Notes: a model not told the origin generated them from the sequence alone. Numbered from the stretch's first letter, positions 23,201 through 36,906 are shown. The stretch: DNA of 64,000 nucleotides from Stichopus chloronotus (GCA_021234535.1 CM037842.1:4057315-4121314); one strand, 5' to 3'. Made by a program: numbers and translations.

Positions 23201-25622
23201 TTTAACATTTTGTAAATGTATTCAATCATCTACCACCAGTTTCAGTTACATTTAAACCCGTTCCGTCTATTCGGTTGAGATTCTCTGTATATTTGCATAT
23301 TCTGTCGTACAGAGTAACTGTTGCGCGACTATCCAGATCCTTGTCGAGACCTTTGAACATCTTTTTCGTGACAAATCATTCCGAAAATAAAAAGTCTTCC
23401 AGAGTCTCAACTAAAGGTAAAATAAAAATCTTTAATAGATTTAAACAAATCATAATACCCATCTGAAGTTGTCTGTAGAACATTTTGTGGGAAACCATCA
23501 TTAGTCTGTACGCCGTTTGAAGAACCGTCTGAAATACAAATGAGGGAAACTTCCTTTCCCTTTTGATGTTACATATTGAGTCTTCACCCCCCCCCCCCCC
23601 ATCCCCTGAAGAATGTTCTTGCTGAAATACGGTATAGAAAGGACACGACATTTGCTCATTTTTAAATATAATTGCTTCATGTCTCAATTACTAAATTAAA
23701 TATTAAATTTTATTTAACTTCATGTGTCTTTTTAGGACCCTCCGATGATGACCCAAGGACTATCAGTTTAGATTCGACTTCCACTAGGTAGGATTACAGT
23801 GATATCCAAACATTTAAGAATGATGTAATAGAGAATTGTCGGATTAAACGGCATTTTCGATAGCTTGGTAATTGAAAATGTACATGAAATATTCAACTAG
23901 AATTTAAAATCCAAAGACTGATATCCGATGAAATATTTACCGTCGTAGTGTTAAACGTCTTAACCCAGAATTAATATGCTATTCAACATGTAGCGTAACA
24001 CTGTTGAACATGATGCATGTAATGAGGTTGGAATGATGTAGTTGATTGCCAGTGCCAATTTCCTCTCCATTCTAAGCAAAGTATTGTATTGGTGGTGTTA
24101 AACGTTCTGTACAGATAAGGTTTGCTTCTTATTAACCTTCTGATAGTTTCTTAAGTAAAAATTGAATATCTTAATATAAAATATCGATAAAAGATCCATA
24201 GAATATCTAAAACTTACCGTATACTATTTCATTCATGTAAAGAAATTCCCATAAGAAAACAGAGGGATGTATAAATTCATCAACAAGTAGTCACTCGCAA
24301 GGCGTAAAGGACTATGATGTGTTGGTCGATAGGTAAGTTTATACGACGACTTTTGAATATCACTTTTATCAGAGGTTTTCGTTCCTGAGAAATATATATG
24401 GCATGAACATATTGTTGTGAATAATTGACTGTAAGATTGTCGTCTTATGTGAAGGTTTGTACGATGAACACATGTCACAGAAGCAGTAACATTTAGAGGT
24501 AACAAACGTGGTATACCTGTGTTACAAAAATGATGATTTCAATTACATTGAAAAATACTCCAAGAATGCTTAATTAAATGATCCCAATTGGTTCAATCTA
24601 TAGAAAATACTGATTGAAAGTCCTTCAATTCTTTTTGTGGGAAGAGACTTTGACTGAAGTCCTCTAGATCATCTTCTAAGTTTGTTTGGCGTAACTCAGC
24701 AAATGAGAAATTGATTTTTTTCAAGCTAATGCAAACCTCAGAGAAAAACTTGACAGTAACAATGCTTTGAAGTGATCACGAATGCCGACAAATGTAAAAC
24801 CTTTTTATTCTTCTGGTCTAAACAACTCTACTGTACCTCTACGGGATCGATTTCTTGATAATTCTTATTTTCTGTTAGTAACATCTCCGCTCATCAATTA
24901 ATGTAAGTTTCGCATACGAAATTTGCACAGATTCATAATTGTTCATTAAATAACGCTTATGTGTCCTTATTCAGTGCGTTAAATTAAAATGTACTGAACC
25001 CTCCCACAACGTGAGCACTGGCGTGAAATGATAGAGTAAATTTTGTTTTCTTTGACGACTGGCAATATTATTTTTTAGCATGGTTTGAAATCATGCAAGA
25101 GGTGTTTGAGATCTTGCAGAAGGCAAGAACTATTGTTGTCACTTTATAATGATATCTCTAATCAAGTAATAGTTCCATTTTAAAACTTGTCCTCATGTGT
25201 AGATGTATCCCCAAGAGTATTTACTATTTTTCTTAGAATGTTGGAACCCATGATGACTTCAAAGAGAGTTTATCTGCTTTCACGCCATCCACGATACCTT
25301 CATGGTTAAATAAGCTGATGTATATAACGTTAATATGTCATTTGATAAATTGCAAATGAGATGTTGACTTCTGAAGTTTTGAGGTGATTGTATTTAAAGA
25401 ATTCTTTACCATGTGCAACTAGAACTATGTTGTATTAATGTAAGTAAGGTATACGCTTTACACGATTTGCTAAAAATTCATATAGTTTATTGGTATAAAA
25501 GAAAGTAATAAGCTAATTTTAATATGTCTTTTACCTCTTTTGGTTTGGTCATTTTCAGGGTTGAAGTAAGTTCAACGGCCTACAGTCATCTCAACAGAGA
25601 ATATACGAATTACTCAGTCTAG
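17235..25622 (+). CDS. IgSF receptor 1: signal peptide, three Ig domains, TM, ITIM-like/YxN tail
   Basis: Exons: 17235-17340 (signal peptide), 18068-18361 (Ig1), 21094-21396 (Ig2), 21850-22137 (Ig3), 22691-22783 (TM), 23736-23787 (juxtamembrane), 24243-24332 (tail) and 25559-25622 (end); 429 aa. Junctions are phase 1 through the TM exon; the juxtamembrane exon shifts to phase 2. Ig1 (residues about 36-133) has LECQV, LAWTHN and ADAGNYSCIQ, a V-type signature. Ig2 has a double Cys (NASCCLTV), FTWSLG and a second CC. Ig3 has ISFVCEVKG and YGHYRCMAQN, I-set-like. The membrane segment is about AAVIEILVFPLCVIFAY. The tail has KDYDVLVD, TAYSHL (ITIM-like YxxL) and EYTNYSV (YxN). It is a likely type I surface receptor. 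The signal-peptide exon is the least certain; the 90-bp tail exon may be alternative (399 aa without it). Confidence 0.75.
17417..17433. repeat. (CA)n microsatellite
   Basis: A short run of CA dinucleotides in the first intron of IgSF receptor 1. Confidence 0.7.
18362..21093. other. Intron 2 of IgSF receptor 1
   Basis: A 2.7-kb AT-rich gap between the Ig1 and Ig2 exons. No further Ig exon was found. It holds only short TTTTGGTATTA repeats near 19090-19145 and poly-A/T runs. Confidence 0.5.
24243..24332 (+). CDS. Phase 2-2 cytoplasmic exon of IgSF receptor 1 (YDVL motif)
   Basis: The acceptor ATTTCATTCATGTAAAG and donor GATAG/GTAAGT bound exactly 90 bp, phase 2 on both sides. The peptide ends STSSHSQGVKDYDVLVDR. 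It parallels the 90-bp exon of receptor 3 at 56050-56139, which ends ATSSADNNRQVEGYVVMDGG (shared SS..N/Q-V-..-Y-V motif spacing). It is easily missed because it is short. It could be constitutive or alternative. Confidence 0.6.
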
Positions 25623-26102
25623 TGCATATTGATCAAAAGTACATGGTGTCACAACTTTTTCTTAGGGACAAAATGAACTTTATTTTAAGGTATTTAATTC
25701 TCTTTTTATCCAGTAGTCAATCTCAAAACCGTAATGATACGCCATTTTTAAAGCCCTGGTACTATGTAAAGTGTATGTCACAATAACCAATTCTCTTTTA
25801 AGCTTGAAAATAATCCCACAATACATTTTGGGCGCAGTGACCTACTGTACACAATAAAAATACACAGAAATTAGGTATTGTTGAAAACAAAGTGTAGCAT
25901 GACATTTCGGAAAATGCTCAAAAAATACGACAAAACATAAAAAATGTAAAAACATATGAATGTTTGATGTAATCCCACTGCGACTTTCTTTGAAAGTCAA
26001 ATGTATTGTCAGGATGGCGCATTGGTAGTTAAATATAGGTTCATATCAACAAATATTTTTGTAAACTTTTCATTACTACTGACTGGGATAAAATGGTACC
26101 TG

Positions 26103-26108
26103 AATAAA
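26103..26108 (+). promoter_or_regulatory. Possible poly(A) signal for IgSF receptor 1 (short ending)
   Basis: An AATAAA hexamer about 480 bp after the TAG stop at 25622 and before the alternative terminal exon at 26323. AATAAA is common in AT-rich DNA, so this is suggestive only. Confidence 0.3.
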
Positions 26109-26322
26109 GATCCTTCCAAAGCAACTTCAAGTTCTTTTTTTTTTCAATTTCCCTGAAATGTATTTAATTTTAAAGTGATTGCGTGCGTGGGCAAAAAGTA
26201 AAAACATTGAAATTTCATCTCCAAAAGTTTGGTAAGGCTTTTAATTACACCATTCAGACAATCTGAGAAAATAAATAGGTTTCAGTTGGTTAATTTTGAA
26301 ATATGATTTCAAATTCTTCTAG

Positions 26323-26587
26323 CATAACGACAAAAAGTGTAGAGTACGATAATGTAGTGGTTGACAGTTTTCATTCAAATCAACTGTGTGCTTCTCTGAG
26401 CAAGCCTATGGAGGAGTATACTAATATTGAATATTCAGTTAAAAACTCACGATCACTGACGGCGAAGGCAAGGTTGTGTTCATTTTGTAGGTTATTTGTA
26501 ATTACAGTGCTTCCTTTCACAAAATACTACAATTCCCGATACCTACCAAGGAGCGACGACTTGAGTAGTATGTTTTTGATACACTAG
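26323..26587 (+). CDS. Alternative last exon of IgSF receptor 1, rich in tyrosine motifs
   Basis: A phase-2 acceptor (TTTCAAATTCTTCTAG) opens a frame with SVEYDNVVV (VxYxxV, a good ITIM, also YxN) and MEEYTNIEYSV (YxN and YxxI). The second block resembles the normal last exon's REYTNYSV, so the two exons look like diverged duplicates. The frame either stops at 26587 or uses a weak donor at 26472 (GCAAG/GTTGTG), which would give a 150-bp phase 2-2 exon; no following exon was found. It lies about 700 bp beyond the first ending, so splicing to it would need skipping of exon 25559-25622. It joins the upstream phase-2 exons in frame. Confidence 0.55.
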
Positions 26588-27894
26588 TGAGACCTGCACT
26601 GTTGCATATTCATTATGTAGGCGGTTATAGTAAGAACAGTCAATTTTCAAATACGATTTCTGATTTTTACTGCTTTTATGTAAATCCCGTTGCTTTTCGA
26701 AGTAGTTGTCTTCATTCATTGAAAGACATAGTCCGTTCATGTACAACCTCGTGTGTACATTTAAAAGTAAAGAAAAAGTTAAGATAAAACATAATACTAT
26801 CTTTTTGGTTTTTCAGTACACACGCAATCACTTTAATATTAAAGATACCCTGCGGTAACATTGTATGACTTTCATTCCTTTCGAATACATTTCTGCAAAC
26901 AAACAAAAACAATCGAAAGTAAGAAAATAAATGTTGATAAAAATGATCAAAACAACAGACAGGGAGGCAGGAATTTTGACGGATTGGTTGTATCACACAT
27001 ACGTTGACTTCGTTTACGTCATTATATACTTTAATTAGAACTCTTTTGTTCTGATCAGTTTCATATATATGTCATGTAAAAAGAATCGACAAGAGGTTAG
27101 ATATATTTTATGCATATGCAGTTCCATTTGCTAATTAAATGTTATATTAAATCCATTTTCAATTAAAATGTTTAAAGGCTTTGTTAAATGCTCTTTCATA
27201 GTCTAAATAAAGAAAAAATGACAAATGTAAAGTATAATTTACCGGCAGTTGTACTTTTATCATTTTATGTAAACATTTCCCCATTATTTGTTTAGTATTC
27301 CAACGAAGATGAACAGTCTTCTTTAATACAAAAAAAGTTGTAATACTGAGCCTTGAAGATTAAAAAGTTGATAGGATTGACTGATTTTAAAGATCTGCTG
27401 CAGTAAAGTGTTAAGGCATCCAGGTTTAGCTAGTTTGAAAGATAAAGAGGCTTACCATTTATGTCAATGTATTATTGGATTAGAAAATACTGGTTTAGAC
27501 CACAATTTACCTACACACTGAACCAGGTGGTTGTAAATAAAAGTGAAATAGCAAAGTTTCTCAGATAACAAAGTTTGTGTTTACCTCGAAGCCTTTACAA
27601 CCTAACAACTTATAGAGATGTGCAAAAGTAATCCTATTCGTGACTAACTTACTGGATGTTTCACATGTAGATATATGTATATATGTATACATGTATTGTT
27701 ACGAAATCCAGACAAAAGTTGTTTCAAAGAAAGAGGTTTTAGTAAGGGACGTTTTGGAAAGCAGACTAATGAGGAAAAGAATGAGTATCCGAATTTCAAA
27801 GTAATATTATTCGTTTCTTGGCAAATTAAATCATTAACAACATAACATTTTACAGTGAACAAAGTGTACTGGTACTTACAAAAGAGGTAAATTA

Positions 27895-28330
27895 AATAGC
27901 GCGCGAGAGGTACCTCCGGTGGACCGTTTCAGCTGGGTTCTCCCGTGGCGATCTCTTATGCGTTTTCCCAAAGATGGTGGCTGAGATGCAGGCATACGGC
28001 TTCTTACACACGTCAGGCCAGGGCGAGGTAGTTCAGTGTAATCAGGAAGGTGATTACTATGCGGTAGTCCATGGGGTGGACAAAGCTGGTAGTTCGTTCG
28101 TAAAATCAAGAAGAACCCGTAAGGAGGAGACCAGTCATAGTTAAAGGGGCGAGTTCAGTACGTGTTCCGATGAGGAGCTGTTGCACAGAGTTCGGTCAGG
28201 TGAAAAGACCGTAAGCTTCGAGACATATTTACACCACCATCCGAAAGAGGAGAGAGAGCGAGCCACACGTTGCACAAGTGTTTTGAGACCGTTCCAACAT
28301 GACGGATTCCAAACGTTAATACAGAACAAT
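27895..28330. other. GC-rich island with open frames on both strands
   Basis: GC content and CpG count jump (AGCGCGCGAGAGGTACC onward). On the plus strand a frame of about 80 codons is open across the first half, containing MVAEMQAYGFLHTSGQ and VVQCNQEGDYYAVVHGV. On the minus strand 28109-27876 is also open. No family is recognised; it may be an exon of an unknown gene, a CpG-rich promoter or part of a transposon. Confidence 0.3.
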
Positions 28331-28437
28331 ATTATACAGGCTCGTGTACACGTTTTCAACACTTACATTAGCATATCAACAACAGAGAATGCGGCAGCTC
28401 AGGCCTTCGATAACAACAAACATTCTTGTACATAACA

Positions 28438-28450
28438 GTATATATGTATA

Positions 28451-28482
<32 letters not shown>

Positions 28483-28488
28483 CATATC
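28438..28488. repeat. (TA)n/(TATG)n microsatellite
   Basis: TATATGTATATGTATATG is followed by a run of TA dinucleotides. A similar shorter tract lies at about 27668-27695. Confidence 0.8.
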
Positions 28489-31400
28489 AACAAGTCATAT
28501 AATGCTAAAATAGCTGTCAAAATATGCCACTGGATATTGTACTACTTTCAGAACAATGCACAATAAACTTAAAAATTTGTCACAACTGTGACAGTTTATA
28601 ACCATCTATATCGATATCGTACAAGCGCTTACTGCTTTAGCTTTGGAACTGCTAAATGTGGGCTGAAAAGCCAAACAAACATAATTCCATGTCAACTTAC
28701 ATTCAAATTCTAAATATTGTTCTTGATTCTTTAATAGTTTTACATACCACTTTCCTTATTTTGCTTAAAAATATGTTATGAGAGAACAAACTTATTTGTA
28801 TTCACTAAGATCAGCCGTTCTTTAAATGCCCACTGTACAAGGCTCATTCTAAGAAAATGTAAGTATGAGATATCCGAGTCTGTTTCCTTTGCTAAGAGGA
28901 CTAGTATTGAAAAAGCCAATCCAAAAATTGCCCAAGTAATCTGGGAATGTACCATGTCCAATATGGGTGTGTGGTGTATCTATAGTGATACAGTCATGAA
29001 CACAAGGAAGGTCATTAATATTATTCTTTTCTGCTATGAGAGCGCTTGCAGATCCAAAAGGGGCGCTTGCATCAGGGGTGCCCACCTGCGCGGATATGAC
29101 ACATAATTTTAAATGAGGAAAGCAAACAGGAGGAAAGGACACTGACAGGAGAGAGACGGTATGAATGTATGAGTTTAAGGGAATGCAGTAATGATTGTTC
29201 AAATCATAACAACATGCAACCTTACTTAATATTCTCAAAATGGAGAAGGGACACTCCCATCCCTTTAAGAACCCTACCTCTGGACAAAAGACCATTGGCG
29301 CCCTCTATCACAAAGTCCTTGCTATGTCACTGGTGAGTTATTCATCATAATAGCCGTTAGTGTAGTCAATAGTAGTCCAGTGGGTGATGGCATACACTGT
29401 TTTTGTTAGAGCCTCATTTACACATCAGTTCATATTGGAATGTATGGACCACTAACCCGGAAGATTCTCACTTGGCATATGTTATATTTTCGAACTTGTT
29501 ATATGGAGTTTGGTCGAGCCTTTGTATATCATTTGCGCCTCTTCCCCCTAAAGGCCGGTCTGAGGAAGTTGTCACGAACAGCCACACCATGTAATGAGAA
29601 ATGTTCTTCCTCTACATTTTGAAGGCGTAGGCTACGAACTTCATTATGAAACAGGACATGAGACTTCAAAATGAAACCCAACTTAAAACGAATAACAGGA
29701 AGCCATGTTTACTGTGAGACCGGGAAATTGGTGTAGATGGAATAAGGAAACTAAAGTAACATGTTGAGTGCAGCTCTGACAATCACTGCTATATTTGTGC
29801 TAGCACAAAGTCTTTCTGTTTCAGTACATTTAGTATGCATGTGTTTCAGTATTCCAGTGTATCAACTCTGACCTATCATCACTGGGCTAAAATCGTAGAG
29901 CAGGGCATAAGTACTACACCAGTGCTCAAAATCCAACTGAATTTTAGAATTACTGTATGCGGAAGGTGACTCGGTAGCTGTTCAGCATTTTGACTTGACA
30001 TTCATTTTTGTGTGTCATCAAATCTGCTAAACCTGTAGGGAATAAAAGGTTCTACTCAAAAACATTTCTACCGTCTCACTGAAGGTGACCTTATTTCTGT
30101 AATTTCATCAACGAATGGAACCGGCCCTCAATATTTTCAGACAAACTTAGATCACAGAAGATCATATTCACACTTTAGGAAGAGGGAAGAAGATGGATTT
30201 CACTAATAGAGAAAAACCAAAAAAAAAAGAAAGAAAAAAGACTGTCATGGGCAAATGACATGACTTTATTTTTAATCTTACCTCCAAGTTGAACACATTA
30301 GACAAGCTGAGGAAGTTATCACACAAGACCAAGATGCGGGCAAGAGTAGAGGCGGCTTAACCTGTTTGATGGGCTTTCTTTGTTGCCATGGAGATAACAC
30401 TTATCATTAAAGAGATGACAAATAGGGAGATCTCACAGGAAGATGATATTTAAAATATGGAAGTTATGTTGGCCTTGCGCACTGCACCTTACATAATTAC
30501 TATACCATTGTTTAGTGCGACATGTGACTCTAAACTTCGTGACCCTTACGGTATCTTCAGGACATAATCACTGTCACATGTGACATGTGACAAAGATACA
30601 CACTGTCAGATGGTGGTGCATGTACTGTTGGATGCCTATGCTTCACCCAAAAATCTACTTTACGAAGTCTCAGGCAGTGCAACCTCATTGAAACCGTGTA
30701 ATCACAGATACTACTGTGTGTACACTGCTGATATAAAATTATAACTTACTGCACTGTATAGTCACTGCATGAGGGACACTTTTTTCCGTGGCAGTCTAGG
30801 ACAAACATAAGCTTCGCATGTGCAAAACAGTCTTACATATTTCAAAAACATTTTCCTTAGGCCCTGTTTAATAACTTTTCAAAATTGCCACGCATTTTAT
30901 AAAATTTATCCGACATTGTCCAAGTCATGTTTTTTTCCATAAGATTGCCTGCGCATCAATTTAAAAAAAAGATAGTAAATACTGTAAAGAAATGAAATAA
31001 TATTTCAAAATAATTTTATGACATGAGCTGGCCATAATTGGAGTTTAAATTACTGTAACACTGTGATAAGCTTTACTTGGAAGTCTCACTCTAAATTTTC
31101 CCACACTGTAGAAGCTGAGAGTTTCTACTGTTGTTGGCTGACAACCAAGGTTTTGCATCGGGTAGTGTTTGCATCGTGTATCCACGTACTCGGGTGCCCG
31201 ACCAATGATATCAGGACACGGTTCGGAGAGTACTACCAGAATCCAAAGTTTCGCACAAACGTTGCAGTATGTGTGACAAATTATTACCTTACTAAATATA
31301 CCTTCATTGTCTTGCCTTTACCATGGTGTTATATAACGTTACCAAGCAAAACGTTGTACTATTACTTACATAATCGCCTCAAAGCCTAAGGGAAGTTACA

Positions 31401-31870
31401 TGTCCTGGTGCCCGGATAACCAAATGGCTGTTGAAGTTGGGTACCAATTTTGGACCCAGTGCAAACTCCACAGTGTATTGTGTACCTGTATCATCTGGCA
31501 TTAACATACATGTACAGTAGAGCAGCCAACGCCTGCATACAATTGTGCTGCATCACTGTAAAAGTATAGTAATGTGTCCACAGAAGGATCTTGACATGAG
31601 AAAAAAAGTTACAATCGTCAGATCTAAGAACTGCTGATTGATACAACAGGCCCACAAGATGGTACCAAAAGAGTTGCATATGGACAACTTTGAAATGGAC
31701 TTTCAAAAGCACAAAACTTCTCTTAAATAAAGAAATAACTGAAGTTTATTTACAGTGAGCCATGAGCAATTATCTGCTTTCTGGAGATACAGCAATCAGC
31801 CATTTAGTGGCTTCTAAAGAAAGCATACAAAGTACAGGATATAATGCACGATGTAATTCTAACTGGTACT

Positions 31871-31995
31871 GATGGTGATGATGATGATGATGATGATGAT
31901 GATAATAATACTGACGACAGTAATGATGATTATGACACTGATGAAGATGGCGATGATAATGACGATGGCAAAGAAGACGGTGATGATGGCAACAA
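31871..31995. repeat. (GAT)n trinucleotide tract
   Basis: Nine consecutive GAT units are followed by diverged GAT/GAC/AAT triplets. They translate as poly-Asp on plus and as poly-His or poly-Ile on minus, which explains the spurious frames here. Confidence 0.85.
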
Positions 31996-34900
31996 TCATG
32001 CTGATATACCAAGGGTGTCGATAAACATTTGGCACAATGCTAGGCACTATCAATGAAAATGTACATACACATCCACATAGGGATCTGTCATTTGGAAGGT
32101 GAGGCAGCTGAAAGTTTAATCTATGCTAACCTAGATTTTTCCCGGTGTAAGGGAAGTTTCAATTTTATAAGTAGTGTACAGTAGTAGTACACCTTGGACA
32201 TCATTCACTTTTGTGTGATAAATCCAATTTGAGTTGCAGTAGACTGCTAGTAACTGTACCAGAAAAGGATTACGAAAAACAGTGCTTTGATGCCAAAGAG
32301 ATTGTCGATGTTCAAGTCAGGACCACTGGCTCATACATCAAAATGACTGGTTGTTTCTTCTGAATCAGGATAGACCGGTGTATTAGAACAGGTGTACTGC
32401 TATCGGATGAAGACATGAACCGAGCTGTAAGATGCATAAAGTCACTGCGGATGAGACATATCCAGAAATGGCAGGAAGAGGCCATAACGCAGTTTCTTTT
32501 TATCATGTGACATACAACTTCGTTGATGTGTCGTACACAACAACAAGCGACACAAGACAGATAAAGCAGTTACAGTATTTCCCCGACGACTGGCGATACT
32601 GTGGCAGTTGGGACACCTCATAGTCTTTCTGCAACCGGTATCAGATGACAAATACCATAATGCGTTTACTTTCTAATGCAGTGTAAGCCACTGTTCTGGC
32701 TGTAATTGCCAAAACAATACAAAGGACGGATTACTCGGCAACCAAAATGCGACCATACATCAAAGTGTCGCATGGTCTTCCAAGCTTCCTGGTTCAGATG
32801 AACTGTACAGTATAATACTACTGGAGACTCAGTAAATATATTATATAAATACCGATACATTTCAAACCTTAGCAATCGCTTGTTACAAGGTAGAGGTTTT
32901 TTCCGCTGCATTTTATGCATTCAGTATGAAAGAATTTAAACAAAATCTCAGTCAAAACAAGAAACAAACTATAACAGCAGAGATGCCATGCAAAAAGAAA
33001 TACTGGTCTGTCTTTAATGCACAATGCAGTAGCTTACTGCCTCCTCATCTTACCGTTTGCAATGGACATTTTTTTTTCTCCCTTTTTTTTTTCTATGTGC
33101 GAGAGCATAAGACACCTGCAGTGGGTAGGCATACTCCACTGTAAGACTGGTAGAGTCCAAACGGAGTTCCGCCAGTGTAAAGGGTGAGTTTGGTATATTG
33201 CCGTTAACATTACAAATGTAGGCTTACGTCGTGAGAAAGAGATGATCTTTTCCAGTAATGTCACTGAATGGGAGTTGTCGAGGAGGGGGAAAGACCCAGG
33301 ACAACTTACTGTGACGTACTGCAAAGCGATGCAGTAATACGTCGTAATTGTCAGGAGCCCCCAAATAAGTTCCAATGTCCTCCGATGTCTTGTACACTCT
33401 GTAGTCCTCACCTGAGACTTTCGATAATAAACTTTTAACTTTAAACGTCAATACATTAAAACTACCATTCCCCTACTGGATGGGGACAACCGCAATATCT
33501 CCATTGCCTCTCATATAACTCCGACGTTCCGTCCGATATTCTCGTCAAGATTGACAACACCAAAACTACGTCCCATCCATTACTGTAGGAAAATTTCTCT
33601 TACCACTGTAGCTGACGCCAATTAACAAATTCTGGATAGAATTCGTTCTTTAAATCCCCGGTTGCATTGATAGGTCTCATACCCTCAATCCTGACAACAC
33701 AATAGACGATTTTTCATTCTTTCAGAGACTTTAACGTAGAAGACTGGAAAACGCATTTCCCACGCATTGAGGTTCAAGTTGAAGCATCCTACTTTCTAGA
33801 TGCTTTTGTTGCAATTTCTATTTTCGGTGATATGATTCCTTCAGTAAGTATATTTTCCTAATATAACTTATTATCAATAAACAGATACCCTCCTGCAATG
33901 ATTTTTAGAATACTGTGAATGAATGGTAAAAAAAAGGAAAGTTCCAAGGTTAGTTAATTAGTGAATGGGGAGAAATTGCTCAGCTATATCATGTAACCAG
34001 TGTTAGATGCAGTGTTGCAGTGTTTAATATCTTTTGAAGTTGTATGTTTTCCCAGAAATCCTAATTTCCCTTTATCTAATAATAAAACTTTACTTGTGGT
34101 AAACATTTTAACCTTGACCACCATTTGTAACGATAACATAACATAGCGGAGTTTCAATTTCGCCTATAAAGATTGTAAATGACAATCAAACTACGCATAT
34201 GTATGTTAAGTGGATTTTTAATAGAAGATAACATGAAATGGATGACTGGTGTCCTACAGGGGAAATTCCTATGGGACAGGTTACCAGCATTCCCTCCGAG
34301 GAATTTGTAACTATCAGGTAACCTTAGACGGAATCATATGGTATAGTTTGCATCGTCTGAAATCAGAAAATGTACCTTAGACAATACGTATAATCTCTGA
34401 GAAACTCAATGGCAAATTTGCTACAGAACCTTTCATATTGAACCTTCAAAAGTAATCGATGTCAGCAGTGCAATGTGTTTACAAAAACATACAATGGTGA
34501 ATCTGACTAGCGTGTACATTACACTTGGGCATCTTACAAACACATTAAACCGTGAAAGAAATCAAAGACAGTATCAGGCGCAAGATATGGATATCGTTGC
34601 TGAAAAAGTAAAGCAGCGCCCCCACTGACATGCCGAGTCCACCTTAAAACCTGCCAGAGACAAAGAAGCGGTCTGGCTAAGAGCATGCTTTCATGCAGAG
34701 GAGAGACCATTAGCTAGGCAGGGATGGTTGAGTCTTCTCCTCGGCCAAAATGGCTCACTATCAAAATTTCCAAGGTTCAAGGTGTTTTTCCAGGATAGAT
34801 ACAATGCTTTGCTTTAGAATATGTAAATGGTAATGTACATATTGTTTCCATTTGACAAATATGTTTGAATGCTAAAATACTTCATAAAAAATGACAGATC

Positions 34901-35116
34901 AATACTATTTGCATCGTAAATAATGTTTTACGTAGATTGTCTTGTTAAGTCTTAACTTGTTTTCTCTCTTAGGGCTCACCGTCTTATACAAAGAGATGCC
35001 ATATAGTCCGGTTCATCACTTTAACTGTTGCCCCTTGTTTGTTGGGAAGGAGGACTTTAAATGACTCAGCATTTAAGCTTAGGGGAGGAGCCAGAGAGTT
35101 GTCAAAAATGTCGGAG

Positions 35117-35162
35117 TCTGTATGTTCCGTACCAAAATTACGTCTGTATGTTCCGTACCACA
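35117..35162. repeat. Short 25-bp direct repeat
   Basis: GTCTGTATGTTCCGTACCA occurs twice in succession with a period of about 25 bp. Confidence 0.6.
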
Positions 35163-36839
35163 TTTAAGCTCTCCCATTGAATTGCATACTAAAATACTGA
35201 CCTTCAAGGGCCGCATGCAAGGTACGTCATATCAGAAATTCCCTACCTTTCATGTGATTGGTAATGGCCAAACCTGTCATGGCATTTTTAAAATCTTCCT
35301 ATGTCGACGATTCAGATTTTGAGCTAGAAAAAGTGAAAGTTCTGAGAGGCGCTCAAGGCCCCTTGACATGAAGGATCTAGAACAAAATATCACAACAAAA
35401 ACTTTGACTTTCTCATTCTGAATCTCTTTCAGTCTTCCTAACATTCGCATTGTCTCTACTTTTACTGGTGCTTTTCAGCTTCTTAGTAAACAAAAATAAA
35501 TGATTACTAAATTCATGACGAAAAAGAAATCCCCGTGGCTCAATATAAAACACTTCTCTAAAGAACAAATCCGATGAATGTTCCTACTCTAATACTGGGA
35601 CATGACTTGAAAAAACTACGTGTAGGGTCACCTTAGTCTGATAGTATCAGAAGTTAAAAATGAAAAATCCGTAAGATTTCCAGGTTTTGGTACCAAAATT
35701 TGCAAGAGAAGTAAACCATATTCGATAAACGAGCGAAGCGAATAATACTCCCATATACATAGAACTCTTAGTCTTGCCTTTCCACAACTATTCTGAACTA
35801 TTTTAAGAGATTTAATTATCCCCCCCCCAAAAAAAAAAATCTGTAAGGTTCCTGCAAAATCTTAATGTAAAAAATGAAAACCAAAAGTATTTTTAACTTG
35901 CTTATAAAAATTCGGATCCAATGTATTCTTGTAACCAGCGCTGTTGAACCGCATATTGAACACTGAAGCATATCATGTTGCTGTTAACGGACTTGGGGTC
36001 GCGATAAAATAAACATGATTGTATAATGTACACTTTCATGTTCATCTCTCTTTAACCACCTGTCCACATTGGTACGGTCTAAGGTCTCCATCTAGGCCAT
36101 TGGAGAATAGACCATTTGTTTGGGAAACTTACCACTGTGTGGTTACACCACCATCGACGTTTAGAAAAATATGTTACAGGTGTTTCAGATTTGAGAATGG
36201 GGCCCCACTAGGATAAAAGTTCACTGTTATGCAGCCGCACTGCACTTATCAGTAATTAGTCAAACAGAGACTTGTGGTTGAGTTTTTTTTTCATACGACA
36301 AGTATTTCATATTCTTGTACAACATCTGTGCTCAATACTGGTGCTCTGGGTGATATATATTTGCAACTGCGGGATCCTTCGTAGACCCTTGGTAACGAAA
36401 CCATTTATCCAGAGACCGTTTACAGTGAAGGAACCGAAATAAGGAAGTAACATTTATCACAATTTATCAAAAGAACCAGCGCTTCAAGTTCAATTAGGAG
36501 ATATATAATCTGATTAGTTTTGATAATGTTCTGAACCACGCGTGTAGTTCAAGTTGAGGTCAAATGAAAAAGAAAGGGTCAAAAAAGGGCAATTGGAAAG
36601 TGCTGCAGGGGCCGCCCAGAAATAAGTCGTAGGTCGCGTTTGGCCCTATGGCGTCAGATTGCACAACTCTTTAAAGTCCTTGACTCGGTACAAAATATTG
36701 GAGACATAACGTTGAACGCTAAAGCATACAAAAGAAACACGAGAACAAGCGACAAATCTGTGTGACTGAGTACTGTATTGTTTTATCCGTATGAGATTTC
36801 AAAGAAAATATAATTTTCAATAAATGGAGGGGAAAAGAG

Positions 36840-36906
36840 AATAAGAATAATAATAGTAGTAATAATAATATTAATAATACTACTACTAATAATAATAATA
36901 TTATTT
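36840..36906. repeat. (AAT)n microsatellite
   Basis: A run of AAT/AGT/ACT triplets. It gives the poly-Leu minus-strand frame at 36719-36913, which is not a gene. Confidence 0.85.

Noticed and set aside
24885..24908. A 24-bp phase 2-2 candidate exon in receptor 1 (TGTTAG ... AAT/GTAAGT)
   Set aside because: Splice sites fit but it is very short and carries no tyrosine or similarity to other tail exons.
28849..29295. 148-codon minus-strand frame
   Set aside because: No domain, no splice partners, and it crosses a locally GC-rich patch. Not supported as a gene.
31770..32056. Poly-His, poly-Asp and poly-Ile frames
   Set aside because: All are translations of the same (GAT)n microsatellite.
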